In this document: positions 38,601-53,600 of the stretch, piece after piece
Layout of the letters: each line of letters starts with the position of its first letter
Position numbering within the stretch: position 1 is the stretch's first letter
Source: Phycisphaerae bacterium RAS1
GTDB taxonomy: Bacteria > Planctomycetota > Phycisphaerae > UBA1845 > Fen-1342
Direction: 5' to 3'
Length of the DNA: 64,000 bases
Assembly (NCBI GenBank): GCA_007859745.1
Contig: SMLU01000001.1
Location: 1,984,001 to 2,048,000, forward strand
The notes under the pieces: generated by a model
Told to the model about the DNA's origin: nothing
Seen by the model: the letters and a program-made list of their open reading frames with translations, nothing else
Database searches by the model: none
Program-made: the position numbers and the translations under genes

Positions 38601-41600
38601 CAACTCGGCTATTCAACCAACAACGGTTGTGTCGAATTTCCGGTCTATTTCGGCATCCAGTCGCTGAATTTCTGCGGAATTGTGAACTGCGACGGCGGCA
38701 CGTTTTTTGACTTCTGCCGCCCGGTGGCGCTCCTTCTTGATTGTCCGAATCTCGTCGCTGACGGCGGCTAGCAGGGAGTTTCGCGATGACACGCTCCGGA
38801 TGGCGCCTCTTGCGGTCGGCCGTCGTGGTCGCCTCGACCGGCACGGCGTTTCAGCTTAGTTCATGCACCCCCGGCACCCTGGGAAACTTCGTCGCCGACC
38901 TCAACCCGTGCGGCACGATCCTGATATGCGATCCGCTCGCCTATCGCTTTCTCACTTCCGGATATGACGGGCCGGGCGTCAACCTCGAAGTCGATCCGGC
39001 ATGCACTTTCCCACCCTACTGTGGTCCAGCGGTCGATCCGTTCGTCGGCACGCTGAACGGCGGCGGCGGCTGAGTACTGGCGGCGTCTTACGCACGCCGC
39101 CGGCCGGGCCGCTCCTCCGAACCCGCCGCGCCAAGCGGCGGGGTGGCGATCGTAAACAAGCCGCGCCGCACGGGCGGGAGCGTCACCCCGCCGCTTGGCG
39201 CGGCGGGTTCGGACAAACTAGCCCGCGGCGGGTCTTGACAGATTGCCCGCGGCGTTTCAATGGCTCGCCGCGGCCGAAATGATCCCGATGAAACTCTCCG
39301 CCTTCAAACTCGCCCCGCCGATCAATCCGCCATCCACGTCGGGCTGCGTGAAGATCGCTGCGGCGTTATCCGGCTTGACGCTCCCCCCGTAGAGGATTCG
39401 GACGCCGTCCGCCGCCGTGCCGATCAATGTCCGGAGCGTGTTTCTCAGGTGGGCGTGAGCCTCCTGCGCCTGCTGCGGGGTGGCGTTCTGGCCGGTCCCG
39501 ATCGCCCACACCGGTTCGTAGGCGACGACCAGATCATCGGGCTTCTGCGGGCGATTGTCGATCAGGGCGGCGGTTAGCTGAAACGTCAGCACGTCCAGTG
39601 TTTCCCCTGCCAATCGCTGGCTTATCGTCTCACCGACGCAGAGGATGGGTGTCAGGCCGGCCCTGCGGCAGGCGCGGGCCTTCCGGTTGATCATCCAGTC
39701 ATCTTCGAGGTGGGCGATCGTGTGCCGGCGTTCGCTGTGGCCCAGGATGCAGAAAACCGCCCCGGTCTCGTGGACCATCTCCGCCGACAGCTCGCCGGTG
39801 AACGCTCCGTTTTTTTCCTGGAAAAGATTCTGTGCGCCGATCCGAATCGCCGTGCCTTGGACGGCCTTGGCCATCGGAAAGAGATAGATTGACGGCGGGC
39901 AGAGCGCGACGTCGCAAGCGTCCGAGAGTTTGCGGGCCAGGATGGCGTCTGCGATAGCTTTCACCAAGTCCCGCATCTGCGGCAGGTTAAGGTTCATTTT
40001 CCAGTTGGCAGCGATTAGGGGACGGCGCATTGACTCTGCTCCTTGTTTTCCAGGCAGGATGCGATTGTGGCGAGATTCCGCGGCACGTCAACGCCTACGA
40101 TCCCGAAACCGCTCACGCGAAATGGCCGTCGATAGGCCAAGCAGGTGTGGACGGGCGGACAGTGGTCCGCTAGCATTTTCCCACCTTCTGGCGTCCGGTG
40201 TGGGCGATCGCGGACGCGGCTCGTTGTTTCTTGAAATTATGGGCTGGGGGGGAACGGAGAGATCGGATGTTCCGAATTCCCGCGCAGCGGGCGTGCTGCG
40301 CGCTTCTCGTGCTCGGATGGGTCGCCGGGCACGAGCCAACACGCGGCGGCGAGTCTTCCGCGGTCGCTGGCAACCCGCGTCTCGGGCCACCTGCGGAACC
40401 AGAAGACGCACACCCACAGGCAGTTGCGGCGGCGGCCGTGGGGATCGAGGCCTCGCCGGTAGACCGTGAAACGGCGGATGATGGCGGTCCCCCGACGATG
40501 ACCCAGGTGAAATCCCGTGTCTGCCGCGTTACGGCGTACTGCGATCGCGGCACGACGGCGGCGGGCGTGCCGTCGGGCGTCGGACAGTGCGCCGCCCCCG
40601 CCGATATCCCATTTGGGACAAGAGTTTACATTCCGAATCTCAACCGCTGGTTTGTCGTCACTGACCGCACGCATCGCCGGTTTCGGCACAACACGGTGGA
40701 CATCTTCATGCCGGCGAGCGAAGCCTGCCGGCGATTCGGGCGCAGCTACCTGGAGTGCGAATTCCATCTTCCAGTCGAGCTGGCCCAGGCCCGACGCAAC
40801 GTCCGCTCGGTTGACAATTAGGCACAGTGCATACAATCGCAAGCAGTGCCGCGTCGGCGTTCGGGTGTGAGTTGATGATTCTGGGTTCTGAGATTCCGGC
40901 TTCCGTCACGCCCGCGATCCGGCTGCGCGAATACTACGACCTCGTCCGCGACCTGAGCATACAGTCCCATCCGGAAGATCTTCTCGCGGCTTACCGGCGC
41001 CGCTCGCAGTTGGTCGTGCCCTACGACCAGTTCATGTCGCTCAGCCGGCGGCGCATGGAGCCGCCGCATATTCGCATTACCCGTTCGACCCGCTGGGTTG
41101 AGCCGATCGACCCTTTTCGCGAGCCGGAGCGGCTGCCGGTCGTCGATACCGGAATCCTGCCCGAGCTGGTCTACACCGGCCGGCCGATCAAGATCGACAA
41201 TCTCGACCTCGAGCCGGATGACCCGGCGGCGCCCTATTTTGAAGGGATGCACTCGCTGATCGCGGTGCCGCTGTTTGACCACGGCGATCCCCTGAACATG
41301 ACGATTCTGATGCGCGAGGAGCCGGCCGCGTTTACGCTGGACGAGCTTTCGACGTTCCTGCTGACCGCCAATCTCATCGGCCGCACCACTTCGCACATGG
41401 TGCTGACCGAGGATTTGCGGCGGACGCACGACGCGCTGCGGCGGGCGCACGACGCGCTGGATCGCGAATTCAAGGCAGTGGGTGAGATTCAGCGCGACCT
41501 GCTGCCCCAGGAAACGCCCGAGATCGCGGATGTTCGCATCGCGACGTTTTATGAAACCAGCACGCGGGCCGGGGGAGACTATTACGACTTCTTCGACCTG

Positions 41601-44600
41601 GGCGAAGGGAACTGGGGATTCCTGATCGCGGATGTGAGCGGCCACGGCACGCCCGCGGCGGTGGTCATGGCGCGAATGCACGCGCTGTTGCACTCGCCGC
41701 TTCAGGACTGCCCCTGCAATACAAGCACTCCGGCGCGCGTGCTCCAGGCGCTCAACTCCCGCATTTCGCAGGCCATGCGCCCGGGAAACTTCGTGACCGC
41801 GTTCTTCGGCGTGCTGGACGCCAAGACGCGGCGGATGCGCTACGCGCTGGCCGGGCACAATCCGCCGCGCGTGCTGCGGCGCGGTGCGGCGCGGCCTGAG
41901 CCCCTGGAGCCGACCGAGGGGTTGCCGCTGGGCGTGGTTGAGCCGATGCTGGTGACGGACAACGACGTGTCGTTTGAGACCGGCGACCGGCTCGTGCTTT
42001 ACACCGACGGCATCACGGAGACCTTCAGCACGTCCGGGGAGATGTTCGACGTGCCGCGGCTTGATGCGGCGATTGTCGCGGGGCGCGCGTCGGCCGACTC
42101 GCTGGTGTGCAGCGTCATCGAGGCCGTCGCGGATCATCGCGGCTCCACGGGGAAACCCGCCGACGACCGAACGCTGGTGGCGATCGCCTTCGACTAGCCG
42201 GCAATCATCTAGACACGTCCGTAGCGTCGGACCTCCGCGTCCGACGGCGTGTGCCCTGTGTCAAAATCCACGGTGGGTGCGTGAAATCCCACGCCGCTCG
42301 CACTCGAAAACCCCGTTTTTGGGTCAATACTGGAATTTTTCGCGTGGCACGCCGCGTGCCAATGAGTCTCCCGGACGAACAACCGGAGCAGGCACCAACG
42401 TGGCGACACCCCCCCCTTCGGCCCGAACACCCGGGTCGCTACAGTCTGCTCCGGTTCTTTTTTTCCCCCCGGCGGCAGTGCCGCGGACCGTGGGGCACCG
42501 CTGCGGCGAGCGCGCATAGCAGACCAACGTCAATAAGCGCCAACCTCAGAAGCCTAGCCCGGATATTTCATCAGTTCGTTGCTGCGTTGAAATAGACATG
42601 GCCTCGAAGCCTTGTAAACTGGGGACTTGCTAGAGGTTCGCCAGTGTTCAGGCAAGGAGGCCACGTGTGACAGAGTGTAACGGCCAGGGGTTGCTGTTTT
42701 CCAGTCTGGCGCGGCAGAAGATTGTGGGCGATTTTGCGGGTGGGCGGCTCACGACGGATGCGGGCGGGTTGCTGCTGCGGGAAGTGGATCGGCGTGTGGG
42801 CCTGGTCGAGGCGCTGGCCGGGTGTCTGACTGATCCGCGTGATCCGGCGAAGATTGTGCATGCGCAGCGGACGATGTTGGCGCAGCGGATTTTCGGCATC
42901 GCGCTGGGCTACGAAGATCTGAACGATCACGCCACGCTGCGCAGCGATCCGCTGTTTGCGGTTCTGGCCGAGCAGACGCCTGACGCCGCGGCGCCGCTGG
43001 CCAGCGCGCCGACGCTGTGCCGGCTGGAGAATCGCGTCGATCGCAAAGCGCTGGGGCGTCTGGCGGCGGCGCTGGTCGGGCAGTTCATCGCGTCGTATGA
43101 CGCGCCCCCGGCGGAACTGGTGCTGGACTTCGACGCCACGCACGACCCGCTGCATGGCAAACAGGACGGCCGCTTCTTTCACGGCTTTTACGACTGCTAC
43201 TGCTTCCTGCCGCTGTACGTGTTCTGCGGCGATCGGCTGCTGGTCAGCTATCTGCGGCCCAGCCTGAGTAGGCTGGGCTGAGTACTCGAAGCCCAGCAAG
43301 AGTCGCTGGGCTTCGCAAGCTCAGCCCAGCCTACCCAGAGTCATTCACGCCAGAGCCACGTTCACCGCCTCCGCCGCCCGCAGCGCCCCCAGCTTCGCGG
43401 GCAGCACGTCCACCCCCAGGCCGAAGCCGGCCGGCGCGCGAACGCGGCCGCCGTAACCGAAGCGAATCGAGCGACGCGTTACGTCATCGCGCAGCAGAAA
43501 CCGGCCGAACGCCCCCTCGACGAAGCGCACCTTGGGGCAGAGCCGCAGGAAGTGAATGCCTGCCGCGCTGAGAAGGCTCGTCTCCCCCACCAGGCAGCCA
43601 AGCTGCACATCCAGCCCGGCGGCCAGCGCCTGGCGCGACATCCGAAGAGCCGGCAGCAGCCCCCCCTGCTTGGCGATTCGAATGTTGAAGACCCGCACGC
43701 CGCCGGACTCGATCAAGCGCGTGGCGTCATCCGCGGTGACCAGCGACTCGTCGACCATCAGGTCGCACGAGGTCTGCTCGGCCAGCCATTTCAGGTCCCC
43801 GTCGTGGGCTTCCGAGAAAGGCTGCTCCAGGCAGCACACGCCGCACGCGTCGAGCAGCTCGACGGCCTCGTGCGCCTCGGCCGGCGACCAACCGCCGTTG
43901 GCGTCGACGCGCAGCGTGGCGCGCTGGCGGTCGATGGCGGGTCGCAGCACATCCGCGGCCCAGCGCAATCGCTCCTGCCAGCCGTCGACGGCGACCTTGA
44001 GCTTGAAATCGCGCAGGCCGTAGCAGCGCTGGATGCGCAGGAAGCGCCGCAGCTTCGCGGGCCGTGAGCCGATGACGATTCCCGAGTAGCGCGCCGCGGG
44101 CAGCGCGCCCGGCGGTCCGAAGCCGGCCAGCCCGAGCCAGCCGGCCAGGTCCGCGGGCCGCCGCTGAAAGACGCGGCCCGCCAGGTCGAGCAGCGCCAGC
44201 TCCACGGCCGCCCGCGCGGCACAGATCACGCGCCCGCCGTCATCGAACGGCAGCGACTCGATGAACTCCAGCGTTTCGGCGAAGTTGCCCGCGGACAGCT
44301 CGCGCAGCCGCGGAACAAAGACGCGCTGCACGTCGGCGACGACCGATTCGGCCGATTCGCCGGTGACGTAGGGCCGCGCCAGCGTCTCGCCGTAGCCGGC
44401 GTGCTGGGCGTACGGGGCGGCGGCTGTCAGTTCGATGATGACCGGGTCAGCGACGCGGCGCGTGGCGGCGGCGTGCTCGAACGCGAAGCGCAGCGGAATG
44501 CCGAGGCGGTGAATTTGAAGCTGGCGCAGGCGAAGCTCTCCGATCATGACGGGTCAGATACCCGCCGGCAGCGCCCGGGGCAAGCGTGACCGGCGCGGGC

Positions 44601-47600
44601 CGCGCCGGCGGGCCAGAGCGCCTGTGAGTTTTTCGGGTGGAACGGGCATCTTGCCCGTTCCTGAGACCGCGGGGACGGGCGAGACGCCCGTCCCACCCAA
44701 ATGTTCACAGGCTGAGACGCCCGTCCCACCCAAATGTCCACAGCCTCAGGGACCCGCACCCACCGGCGGCACGCACGCTAATGAAGGAAGAAGAGCGCGG
44801 TGAGCAGGATGTACAGGGGCAGCAGCACCGCCGCGGCGTAGAGCATGTAGTGGAAGAACGACGGCATCTTCACGCCGCCGCGCTCGGCAATTGCCTTGAC
44901 CATGAAGTTCGGGCCGTTGCCGATGTAGGTGTTGGCCCCCATGAAGACCGCGCCGCAACTGATCGCCGCCAGCAGGTCCTCGCGGATATAGTCGCCCGTG
45001 ACGAGCCGGATGATTCCCGGACCGCTCTGATGCGTAAGCTGGTTGGCCGTCTCGAAAAACACGAGGTAGGTCGGGGCGTTGTCGAGCAGGCTGCTGAGAA
45101 CACCCGAAGACCAGAAATACTGCCACGGATGAGTGAAGCCCAGCTCGCTCAGCCTCGGGGCCAGGCTGTGCAGCATTTCGAGCGGCGCCTGCATGGTGAT
45201 GAAGATGCCGATGAAGAGCGCCGCGACCTCGCTGATGGCGTGGTAGCTGAACTCGTTTTCGCGCCGCAAGCCGCGCGGCGTCGTCGCCAGCGACGCCAGC
45301 GCCAGGCCGACCTGCACCGCCTCGCGCAGGTGCGGCGGCGGCGACCAGGCCGTGCCCGGCACCGGCTTGTCGGGCGCCAGCAGCGCCACCGCCGCCACGA
45401 CGCCCAGCAGCCAGACGACGTTGATCAGCCCGAAGACGCGCAGCGGCTCAAAGCGCTTGTGCTCCTCGGCAAATTTCTCGGCCGGCGTCTCGCGCTTCTC
45501 AACGCGCGTGTCCCAGACATAGTAGATCGCCAGGAGCGCGATCATCATCACCAGCCACTGCGGCAGCAGCGACAACGTCCAGAAGAAGGGCACACCGCGC
45601 AGGAATCCCAGAAAAAGAGGCGGATCGCCGATGGGCAGGAGCGTGCCGCCGATGTTGCTGACGATGAAGATGAAAAAGACGACGGTGTGCGCGACGTGCG
45701 TGCGCTCGCGGTTGACGCGCAGCAGCAGCCGGATGAGGACCATCGAGGCGCCGGTGGTGCCGATCAGGCTGGCGAGCAGCCCGCCGACCGCGAGGATGCA
45801 GGTGTTGGCCGGCGGATTGGGGCGGATGTTGCCGCGCACGACGATTCCGCCGGCGATGACGTAGAGCGACGCGAGCAGCGTCATGAAGGGGAGATACTCG
45901 TCGATCAGCGCGTGATGCAGGACGTGGCCGACGGCCGCGGCGCCGCGGCCGCCGTCGGCTCGCATGTAGAACGTCGCCAGCGCCAGCAGCGCGAGCGCGG
46001 CGCCCAGCATGAGCTTGTTGCGATTGTGCTCCCACCAGTGCTGCGTTCGCGACAGCAGCGGAAGAACGGCGATCGCCAGAAGCTGGAGGATGAACGGCGC
46101 CGCGGCGACGAGCTGGCCGGGCGTGAGCGTCTCGGAGGCGGAAGCAAGCATGCGGAGGTCCGGCGCTACGCGCTGCGCATGCCGTTTTCAATCTGGACGA
46201 TCTCGAATTCCTGGTCGCGCCCGTCGAAGGGGATGGCTGCCCGCTCGCCGACCTTCAGGCCCATCAGCTTCTGGCAGAAGGGCGCCTTGTAGCTGAAGAT
46301 GCCGCGCTCCACGTCCGCCTCGAACGGCCCGAACATCGTCATCTCGCGCGTCTCGGCGCTGGCGGTGTTTCGCAGCAGCACGCGCGAGCCGATGCCGACG
46401 TGATCTTCCGGAACGTCGTCGGCCTGGAAGGTCTGCGCGACGGAAAGCTCCTCGTTCACGCGCGCCAGGCGCGCCCGCAGCAGGTCGCGCTCTTCCAGCG
46501 CGAACTTGTACTCTGAGTTCTCGCTCAGGTCGCCCAGCGACGCCGCTTCGCCGATGCGGCGGGCGTTGTCGCGCATTTCGACGTTGACGATGGCGTCGCG
46601 TTCCGCGGTGCGTTTCTTGAGGCCATCGGCGGTGCACCAGAGGGTGTTTTCTTCCGACCAGCGCTCGATGCGCTCCTGCTTGACGATCCACAGCTCGGGG
46701 TGGATTTCGCGCAGGATGTCGAGCATGCGGTAAGGCGCGTTGTCCCCCAGGCCTTCGAGACGCTCGAGCTGGCGGCGCACGGTGATCGCCGCGCTGCCGC
46801 CGATCTTCTCGAAACAGCTCCGCACCTGGGCGAAATCCTTGAGCGACAGCGCCGCCTTGATGCGGGCGCGGAACTGCTTGACCGCCTCGGTCGGCGGACC
46901 GGCGTGCTTGAGCAACGCCGAGAGCTTCTCGAGTATGACGATCAGCAGCTCGGGCGACGAGGGCAGCTTCAGCCCGTCGCGCGACTTGGGCCCTTTCCAG
47001 AGCCAGTAGATCACTTCCGGGCTGCGGACCAGGTCGGCCATCGACGCGTCGACGACCGCCTGCACCGCGTCGGCCCGGCCGGCCTTGAGCGCGGCGCCCA
47101 CCAGCGTGTCGAGCCGGGCGGCCGGCGCCGAGGCGATCAGGGCGATGAAATGATCCACGTAGTCATCGGGCCGCGCCGTCGGCAGCAGCAGCAGCGCCCC
47201 TTCCCAGAACGCGTCGTCCTCAAAGTTGCGGATCAGCGCCGTCGGCTCGCGCGCCTCGCGCAGCATCTGGGCCGCCAGTCCGCGGCTTTCGGGCGTGGCG
47301 GGCAATCCCATGCCGGCTAAGCGGTCGATGACCAGCCCGCAGCAGACGGCCTCGGCGGCGCGCTTGGTGCGGATGGACTGCGCATATTTGAAGAGATGGT
47401 CGTGCACGCGCTGCAGCAGGGCCGCGTCCGCCGTTTCGTTGTGCTTCTGTTTTTCGCGGAAGTAGCTCTCGATCGTGGCCTGCCACTTGTCCGGGTCGCT
47501 CTGCGCCTCGAACTGCGCCCACGTGTCGTCCTCGATCGTCTGGGCCTCTTCGGAGTAGGTGAGCACCACCGGCGAGCGGCCCTCCATGGCGACGTGCGGA

Positions 47601-50600
47601 TTGCGCTTCAGCACCGAGCGCGTGCTGGTCCACCATTTCGACCACTGGGCCGCCTTGATGACTTTCGGCACCAGCTCGGCCCGCAACGTGTCCGCGTCCA
47701 GCGGGCGGCCGTGGGCGCGGATCAGGCCGATCACCAGCGCCGCCGGGTCCGCGTTCAACAGGTGGTTCAACCGCTCGGGCCGAAGCTGCTGGAGCACGCG
47801 GAAATCATCCGGGTCGATCTGGTCATACTCGCGCGCCAGCTCGGCCACCGGCAGCGTCGTCAGCCGGGCGTCGCGGCGAATGACGACGATTCCGCCGCCG
47901 GGATCGACCTCGTGCACTTCGACCACGCGATCGTCCATGCGGCTGTGCAGCACGTCGCCGGGCTTGAGGTCGAAACAGTAGTCGATGTACTTGAGCGCGG
48001 ATCGCGGGGCGCGGCCGGTGGTGATGCCCGAGCCTTCGAGCACGAGCGCGAAACCCGGGCGGTCCGCGTAGCAGCGCGTGAGCAGATCGACCACGAGCTG
48101 GCGCGTTTTTTCGTCCTTAGGCGACGCGACCCACGCCGCCCGCGCGATATGCAGCGCGGCACGGGGGTCGGCGGCGGCGTCGACATTCTCAAGAACGACC
48201 TGCGCCAGGGCGCCGGCGCGTTCGGTCTGTTTTGATTTCTGCAGTTGCTGGAAGGGCTTGACCAGATCCGCCAGGTGGAGCGCCCCGCTCGTGATGAGCT
48301 CCAGGCAGCGGGCCTCGAACGCTTCGATGTTGCCGGACTTTGCCAGCTCGAGAAGTTGTGTCTGGGGCATGCGCTCGCCAAATCTCCGAAAAACACGAAC
48401 GACCGCCCCGCGGAGGGACGGCCGTTCTGGTGCGAATTCAGGCTCTGGACTATACCCGATCGGCGGCACGCCCGCCATGGCCAACCGCGGGGACGGGCGA
48501 GACGCCCGCCCCACCCAATTGTCCGCGTGCTGCCGGGCGACGCCGGCCTACTCGATCACGACCGTCGCGCCGGCCGTTTCCAGCTCCTTCTTCCATTTCT
48601 CGGCGTCGGCCTTGTTGGCGTTTTCGAGCAGCGGCTTCGGAGCGGTGTCGACCAGTGCCTTGGCTTCCTTCAGTCCCAGGTCGCCACGCGCCGCCCGAAC
48701 GACCTTGATCACCTGCAGCTTGTTGGCGCCGCCGTCCTTGATGATGACGTTGAACTCGGTCTTTTCCTCGACCGGCGCGGCCGCCGCCCCGCCGCCCGCC
48801 GGGGCGGCCATCATGACCGCGCCGCCGGCCGCCGGCTCGATGCCGTACTTGTCCTTCAAATAGTCCACGAGGTCCTTGGCCTGCATGAGCGTCAGGCCGG
48901 CGATTTTGTCGCCGATTTCCATGATTCCGGCTTCAGCCATGATGCACGTCTCCGTTGTTATCGATCATCTTCCGGGCCTGATAGCCGAGACCCCGATGGT
49001 CTCATTTGATCCGCGAGGCGGAGCAGTCAGGCTTCCGGTTGAGGAATCGCGTTTGCGTGGTGACAGGTGAAGCGTGAAAGGTGACAGGCGACGTGCGCCT
49101 GCGTTTCACTTGTCACTTGTCACTTTTCACCTGCCACACTTGTTGACGCGGCGGTCCGACGTTACGCCGCCGGGGCTTCCTGTTTCTCCAGTTTTTCGAT
49201 CAGCGCCTTCAGGCAGCCGGCCACGCGGCCGCCGCCCGACTTGATCGCCGCGGCCAGGTTCGCCCCCGGCGAGCGAGCGCAGCCTGCGACCCGGCCCTGC
49301 ATGTCGCGCTTGGTGGGCATCTTCGAAAGCTGCCCCACCTGCGGTTCGCCGATGTACTCGCCTTCCAGCAGCGCGCCGCGGAGCTTCAGCGTTTTGAGTT
49401 TCGGCGCCCAATCGTCGAGCAGCTTGGCCACTTCGATGGGCGAGTCGCCGCCGGTGATCAGCCCGACCGGACCCGTCAGAGCATCGCCCAGCCGCGCCAT
49501 CGGCGTGTCCGCTACCGCCCGCCGGAACAGGGCCGTCTTCACGACCTCCAGTTTCATCTTCTTGGAGTGCAGGCTGCGGCGGAATTCGTTGGTTGAAAGA
49601 CCGTCGATGCCCACCACGTCGACCCAGACGGCGCTGTCCAGCGCCGCGTAGCGGCCCTGTAGCTCCTGCGTCATCAGACTTTTGACCGGTTTGCTCATCG
49701 GTGATTACTCCGCTGCCGCCTGCTGCTCAAACGCGATCTGAACGCCGGGCGTCATGGTCGCGCTGATGCAGATTTTCTTGACGTAGTGGCCCTTGGCCGA
49801 CGCCGGCCGCATGTGCTGAATGTGGCTGATGAAGGCCTGGACATTGTCGCGCAGGTCTTCGTCTGAAAAGCTCAGCTTGCCCACCACCGCGTGCACGTTG
49901 CCGCCGGTGTCATTGCGAAACTCAACCTTGCCCGCGGCGTATTCTTTGACCGCGGTCGCGACATCCGCCGTCACGGTGCCGCCCTTGGGCGAAGGCATCT
50001 TGCCCTGCGGGCCAAGCACCTTTCCGAGCTTTCCGACCTTGCCCATCAGCGACGGATGGGCGATGGCCACGTCGAAATCCGCCCAGCCCTTATTGACCTT
50101 GTCAATCAGCTCATCGGCCCCGGCCTCGATCGCACCGTTGGCCTTGCACGCCGCCGCGTCCGACTCGTTGCAGAAGGCGATGACCTTCTTGCTCTTGCCG
50201 ATGCCCTTGGGCAGGCTGACCGAGCCGCGGATCATCTGATCGGCCTGCTTCGGGTCGATGCCCAGGTGCAGAACGATGTCCACGGTCTGGTCGAACTTGG
50301 CCCTTGAGAAGGACTTGAGCTTCTTCACGGCTTCCGGGACCGGAAGCGCCGTTTCGACGGCCTTTTCGGCGTCTTTCTTGTATCGCTTGCTGCGAAATCG
50401 CATCGCATTCAGCTCCCACTAGGGTTCAGGCCCGTGGTTCGGCCTATTCTGTTTATGTTCACCGGCTCACGCGGCCGGCGAGTTTGCGCCCGACGTCTAC
50501 CGCCCCACGCCACCGCCCGGAAAATTCCAACCCGTCCGCAGCGTGCGGCTGGTCGGATCGAAGTAGACCGACTTGTCGTTGACCAGGATCGCCTTGAGCG

Positions 50601-53600
50601 TCGGCAGATCCTCGGCGTAGCGGATCGAAACCGAATGCCGCTCGCCGTGGTCGTCTTCCAGCATCAGCGTCCAATCCACGTCGCCGTCGCGAAACGCGGC
50701 GAGAAACTGGTAACGGGCGATCGGCAGGCCGGCTTCCATCGTGTCGCTCCCGCGACGAGTGGCGAGTTCAGAGTAGCGAGTAGCGAGTAGCGAGTTGAAT
50801 TCGGCCGTGAGCACTCGCTACTCGACACTCGCTACTCTTAGTCCACGATCTCAATCCCCATCGACCGCGCCGTCCCGGCCACGATCCGCATGGCCGCATC
50901 GACCTCAAACGCGTTCAAATCTTTCATCTTGGTTTCGGCGATCTTCCTCACGTCCGCATGGGTCACGCGGCCGACCTTGGTGCGATTCGGCACGCCCGAG
51001 CCCTTCTCCACGATCGCCTGCGATGCATCGAGCGGCTTGGCCGCCTTCACCAGCAGCACCGACGCCGGCGGGCTCTTCACGACGAAGTCGAAGCTCTTGT
51101 CCTTGTAGACCGTGATCTCGACCGGGCAGGTGATCCCGTCCATGTGCTTGGTGGCGTTGTTGAACTGGGTCACGAACTGACCGATGTTCACGCCATGCTG
51201 ACCCAGCGCCGGACCCACCGGCGGCGCCGGCGTAGCCTTGCCGCCCGGGGCCTGGAGCTTGATTTTCGCTGTGACGACTTTCGCCATGTGTCCGTTCCTG
51301 TCGCCTGACCCGTTCGTTGCTCCCGGGCCGATCCCGCCGGACCGTCCCGATTCGAGTCGCGTACTTTAACGACGGCGCGGCCTCAAATCCAGAGCCTCTG
51401 CCCGGAAAAAAGGGGGTATGTGGGAGCCATCGGTTTCAGGACGCAATCCGTCCGAACCCGCCGCGCCAAGCGGCGGGTCGACGTCTTCGGCACGTGTGGC
51501 ACTGATCGCCCATGGTCGACACCCCGCCGCTTGGCGCGGCGGGTTCGGACAGAAACGCCCGCCGAGCCTGCCAAGAACGATGGTCCCACCCAAACAACAG
51601 ACCGGCCGGAGGTCGGTCCCCCGCGGACCCACTGACCCACTGACCCACCGACCCGACGCGGCCAGCGCCGGGTTCAGAAACACATGCCGCCGCTATACTG
51701 TCGCCGCAACGATGCGAAGGCACGGCGAGAACATTTAGACACTGCGGCGCGGATCGCGCGGCGGGGATCGCGCGGTGACGCCGCGACCGATGGAGAGCCG
51801 GCCATGGCCGAATTCCTGCGCTGCGACGTAAACAGGCAAATCGCGACGCTGACGCTCAACCGTCCCGAGCTGCATAACGCGCTCAATGACGTCTTCATGG
51901 CCGAGATCGATGAGGCCGTTCGGCGATTCGGGGCCGAGACCGGCGTGCGGGCGATCGTGCTGGCGGCAGAGGGCAAGTCGTTCTGCGCCGGGGCCGACGT
52001 GAACTGGATGAAACGCATGGTCGGCTACAGCGTCGCGGAGAATATCGCCGACGCCATGGTGCTCTCCAACATGCTCCGCCGCATGCGCGAATGCCCCAAG
52101 CCGATCATCGCCCGCGTGCACGGGGCCGCCATCGGCGGCGGCGTCGGCCTGACCGCGGCCTGCGACATGGCGGTCGCAACGACCGCGGCGACGTTTTGCC
52201 TGAGCGAGGTAAGGCTGGGAATTCTGCCCGCCGTCATTTCGCCTTTCGTGACCGAGAAGATCGGTTTGACGCACGCGCGGCGGTACGCGTTGACGGCCGA
52301 GCGATTCGACGGCGTGGAGGCCAAGCGAATCGGGTTGGTATCCGAGGCCGTGGACACAGTCGAGGCGCTCGATTGGTGGATCGACCAGGTCACGACCGCC
52401 ATCCGCAACAACGGCCCGGCGGCGGTGGCGGCGTGCAAGCGCGTCTTGAGCGACATCCAGCCTTTCGATTGGGACGGCGCGCAGAAGCTGACGACCGAGC
52501 GGCTGGCGCACATCCGCGTCTCGGCCGAGGGGCAGGAGGGTCTGAAGGCGTTTCTCGAGAAACGCCAGCCGGGCTGGGTCGCGGAGTGAAGGTCGAAGGT
52601 CGAATTCTGAATGCTGAAGTAGTGGTAGGGTCCGCTGTGCGGACCGGGGGGCAGCCGCACAGATGGTCGAGAATGGTAGGGTCCGCTGTGCGGACCAAGG
52701 CTGGGGAAGAATGGTAGGGTCCGCTGTGCGGACCAAGGCTGGGGAAGAATGGTAGGGTCCGCTGTGCGGACCAAGGCTGGGGAAGAATGGTCCGCACAGC
52801 GGACCCTACGCTGATTGCCGTTGGCAGGGACCTGTTGCGGCGGGCCGGGGCGGCTATAATGCCGCCGCACGTTACGGGTTGTCGTCGCTGGCTTTGCGAG
52901 CGGTGCATCGGCGTGACGGCTGGTCTGCGTCGTCGCTTGATAGGTAAACGGGCTGGCACGGACGCTCAGCACATGGGGGTCCGTCCCGCCCCACACGTGT
53001 TTCATGATGGAACTCGGTCGGCATCACCAGCGGAGGCGGTACATGTCTTCTCGGAACGTCTTGCACAAGGGAAATTCGATGAATCGCGTCGCCTTCGGTC
53101 GATGGCCGGTGTTCGTCGGTGGATTGCTCGCTTGTTCGCTGGCCGCGGCGCCGGCACTCGGCGATTCCGTGAGCATGACCGGCAGCGTCTCCGTAAGCGC
53201 TGACAGCGCGGTCGACGGCACATTCTCCGCCGTCACGGGCACGGCGCAGATCGTCGAATCCGCCGCCGGTGAGTGGGAAAACACATCCACGATCGTCATT
53301 ACCGCGCCGGCCGGATTCGACTTCGACACGACCGCCAACTCAGTCACCGCGGACCTCGTCAGTACGAATCTGGATCTGGGCTTGGGCAACGGCACCGATG
53401 TCATGGTCACGCCGACGGCCAACACGATCACGTTCACCGTGGTAAGTGCATCGAGCGGCGGCGGAAACGCGGCGACGATTAACTTCACCGGCATCATGCT
53501 CCGGGCCGAACCTGCGACGATGCCGGTCGCGGGCGCGGGGCCGCCGATCACCGTCACGTGCAGCGGCGGCACGCTGAACGGGGCGACGCTCGTCAACGTC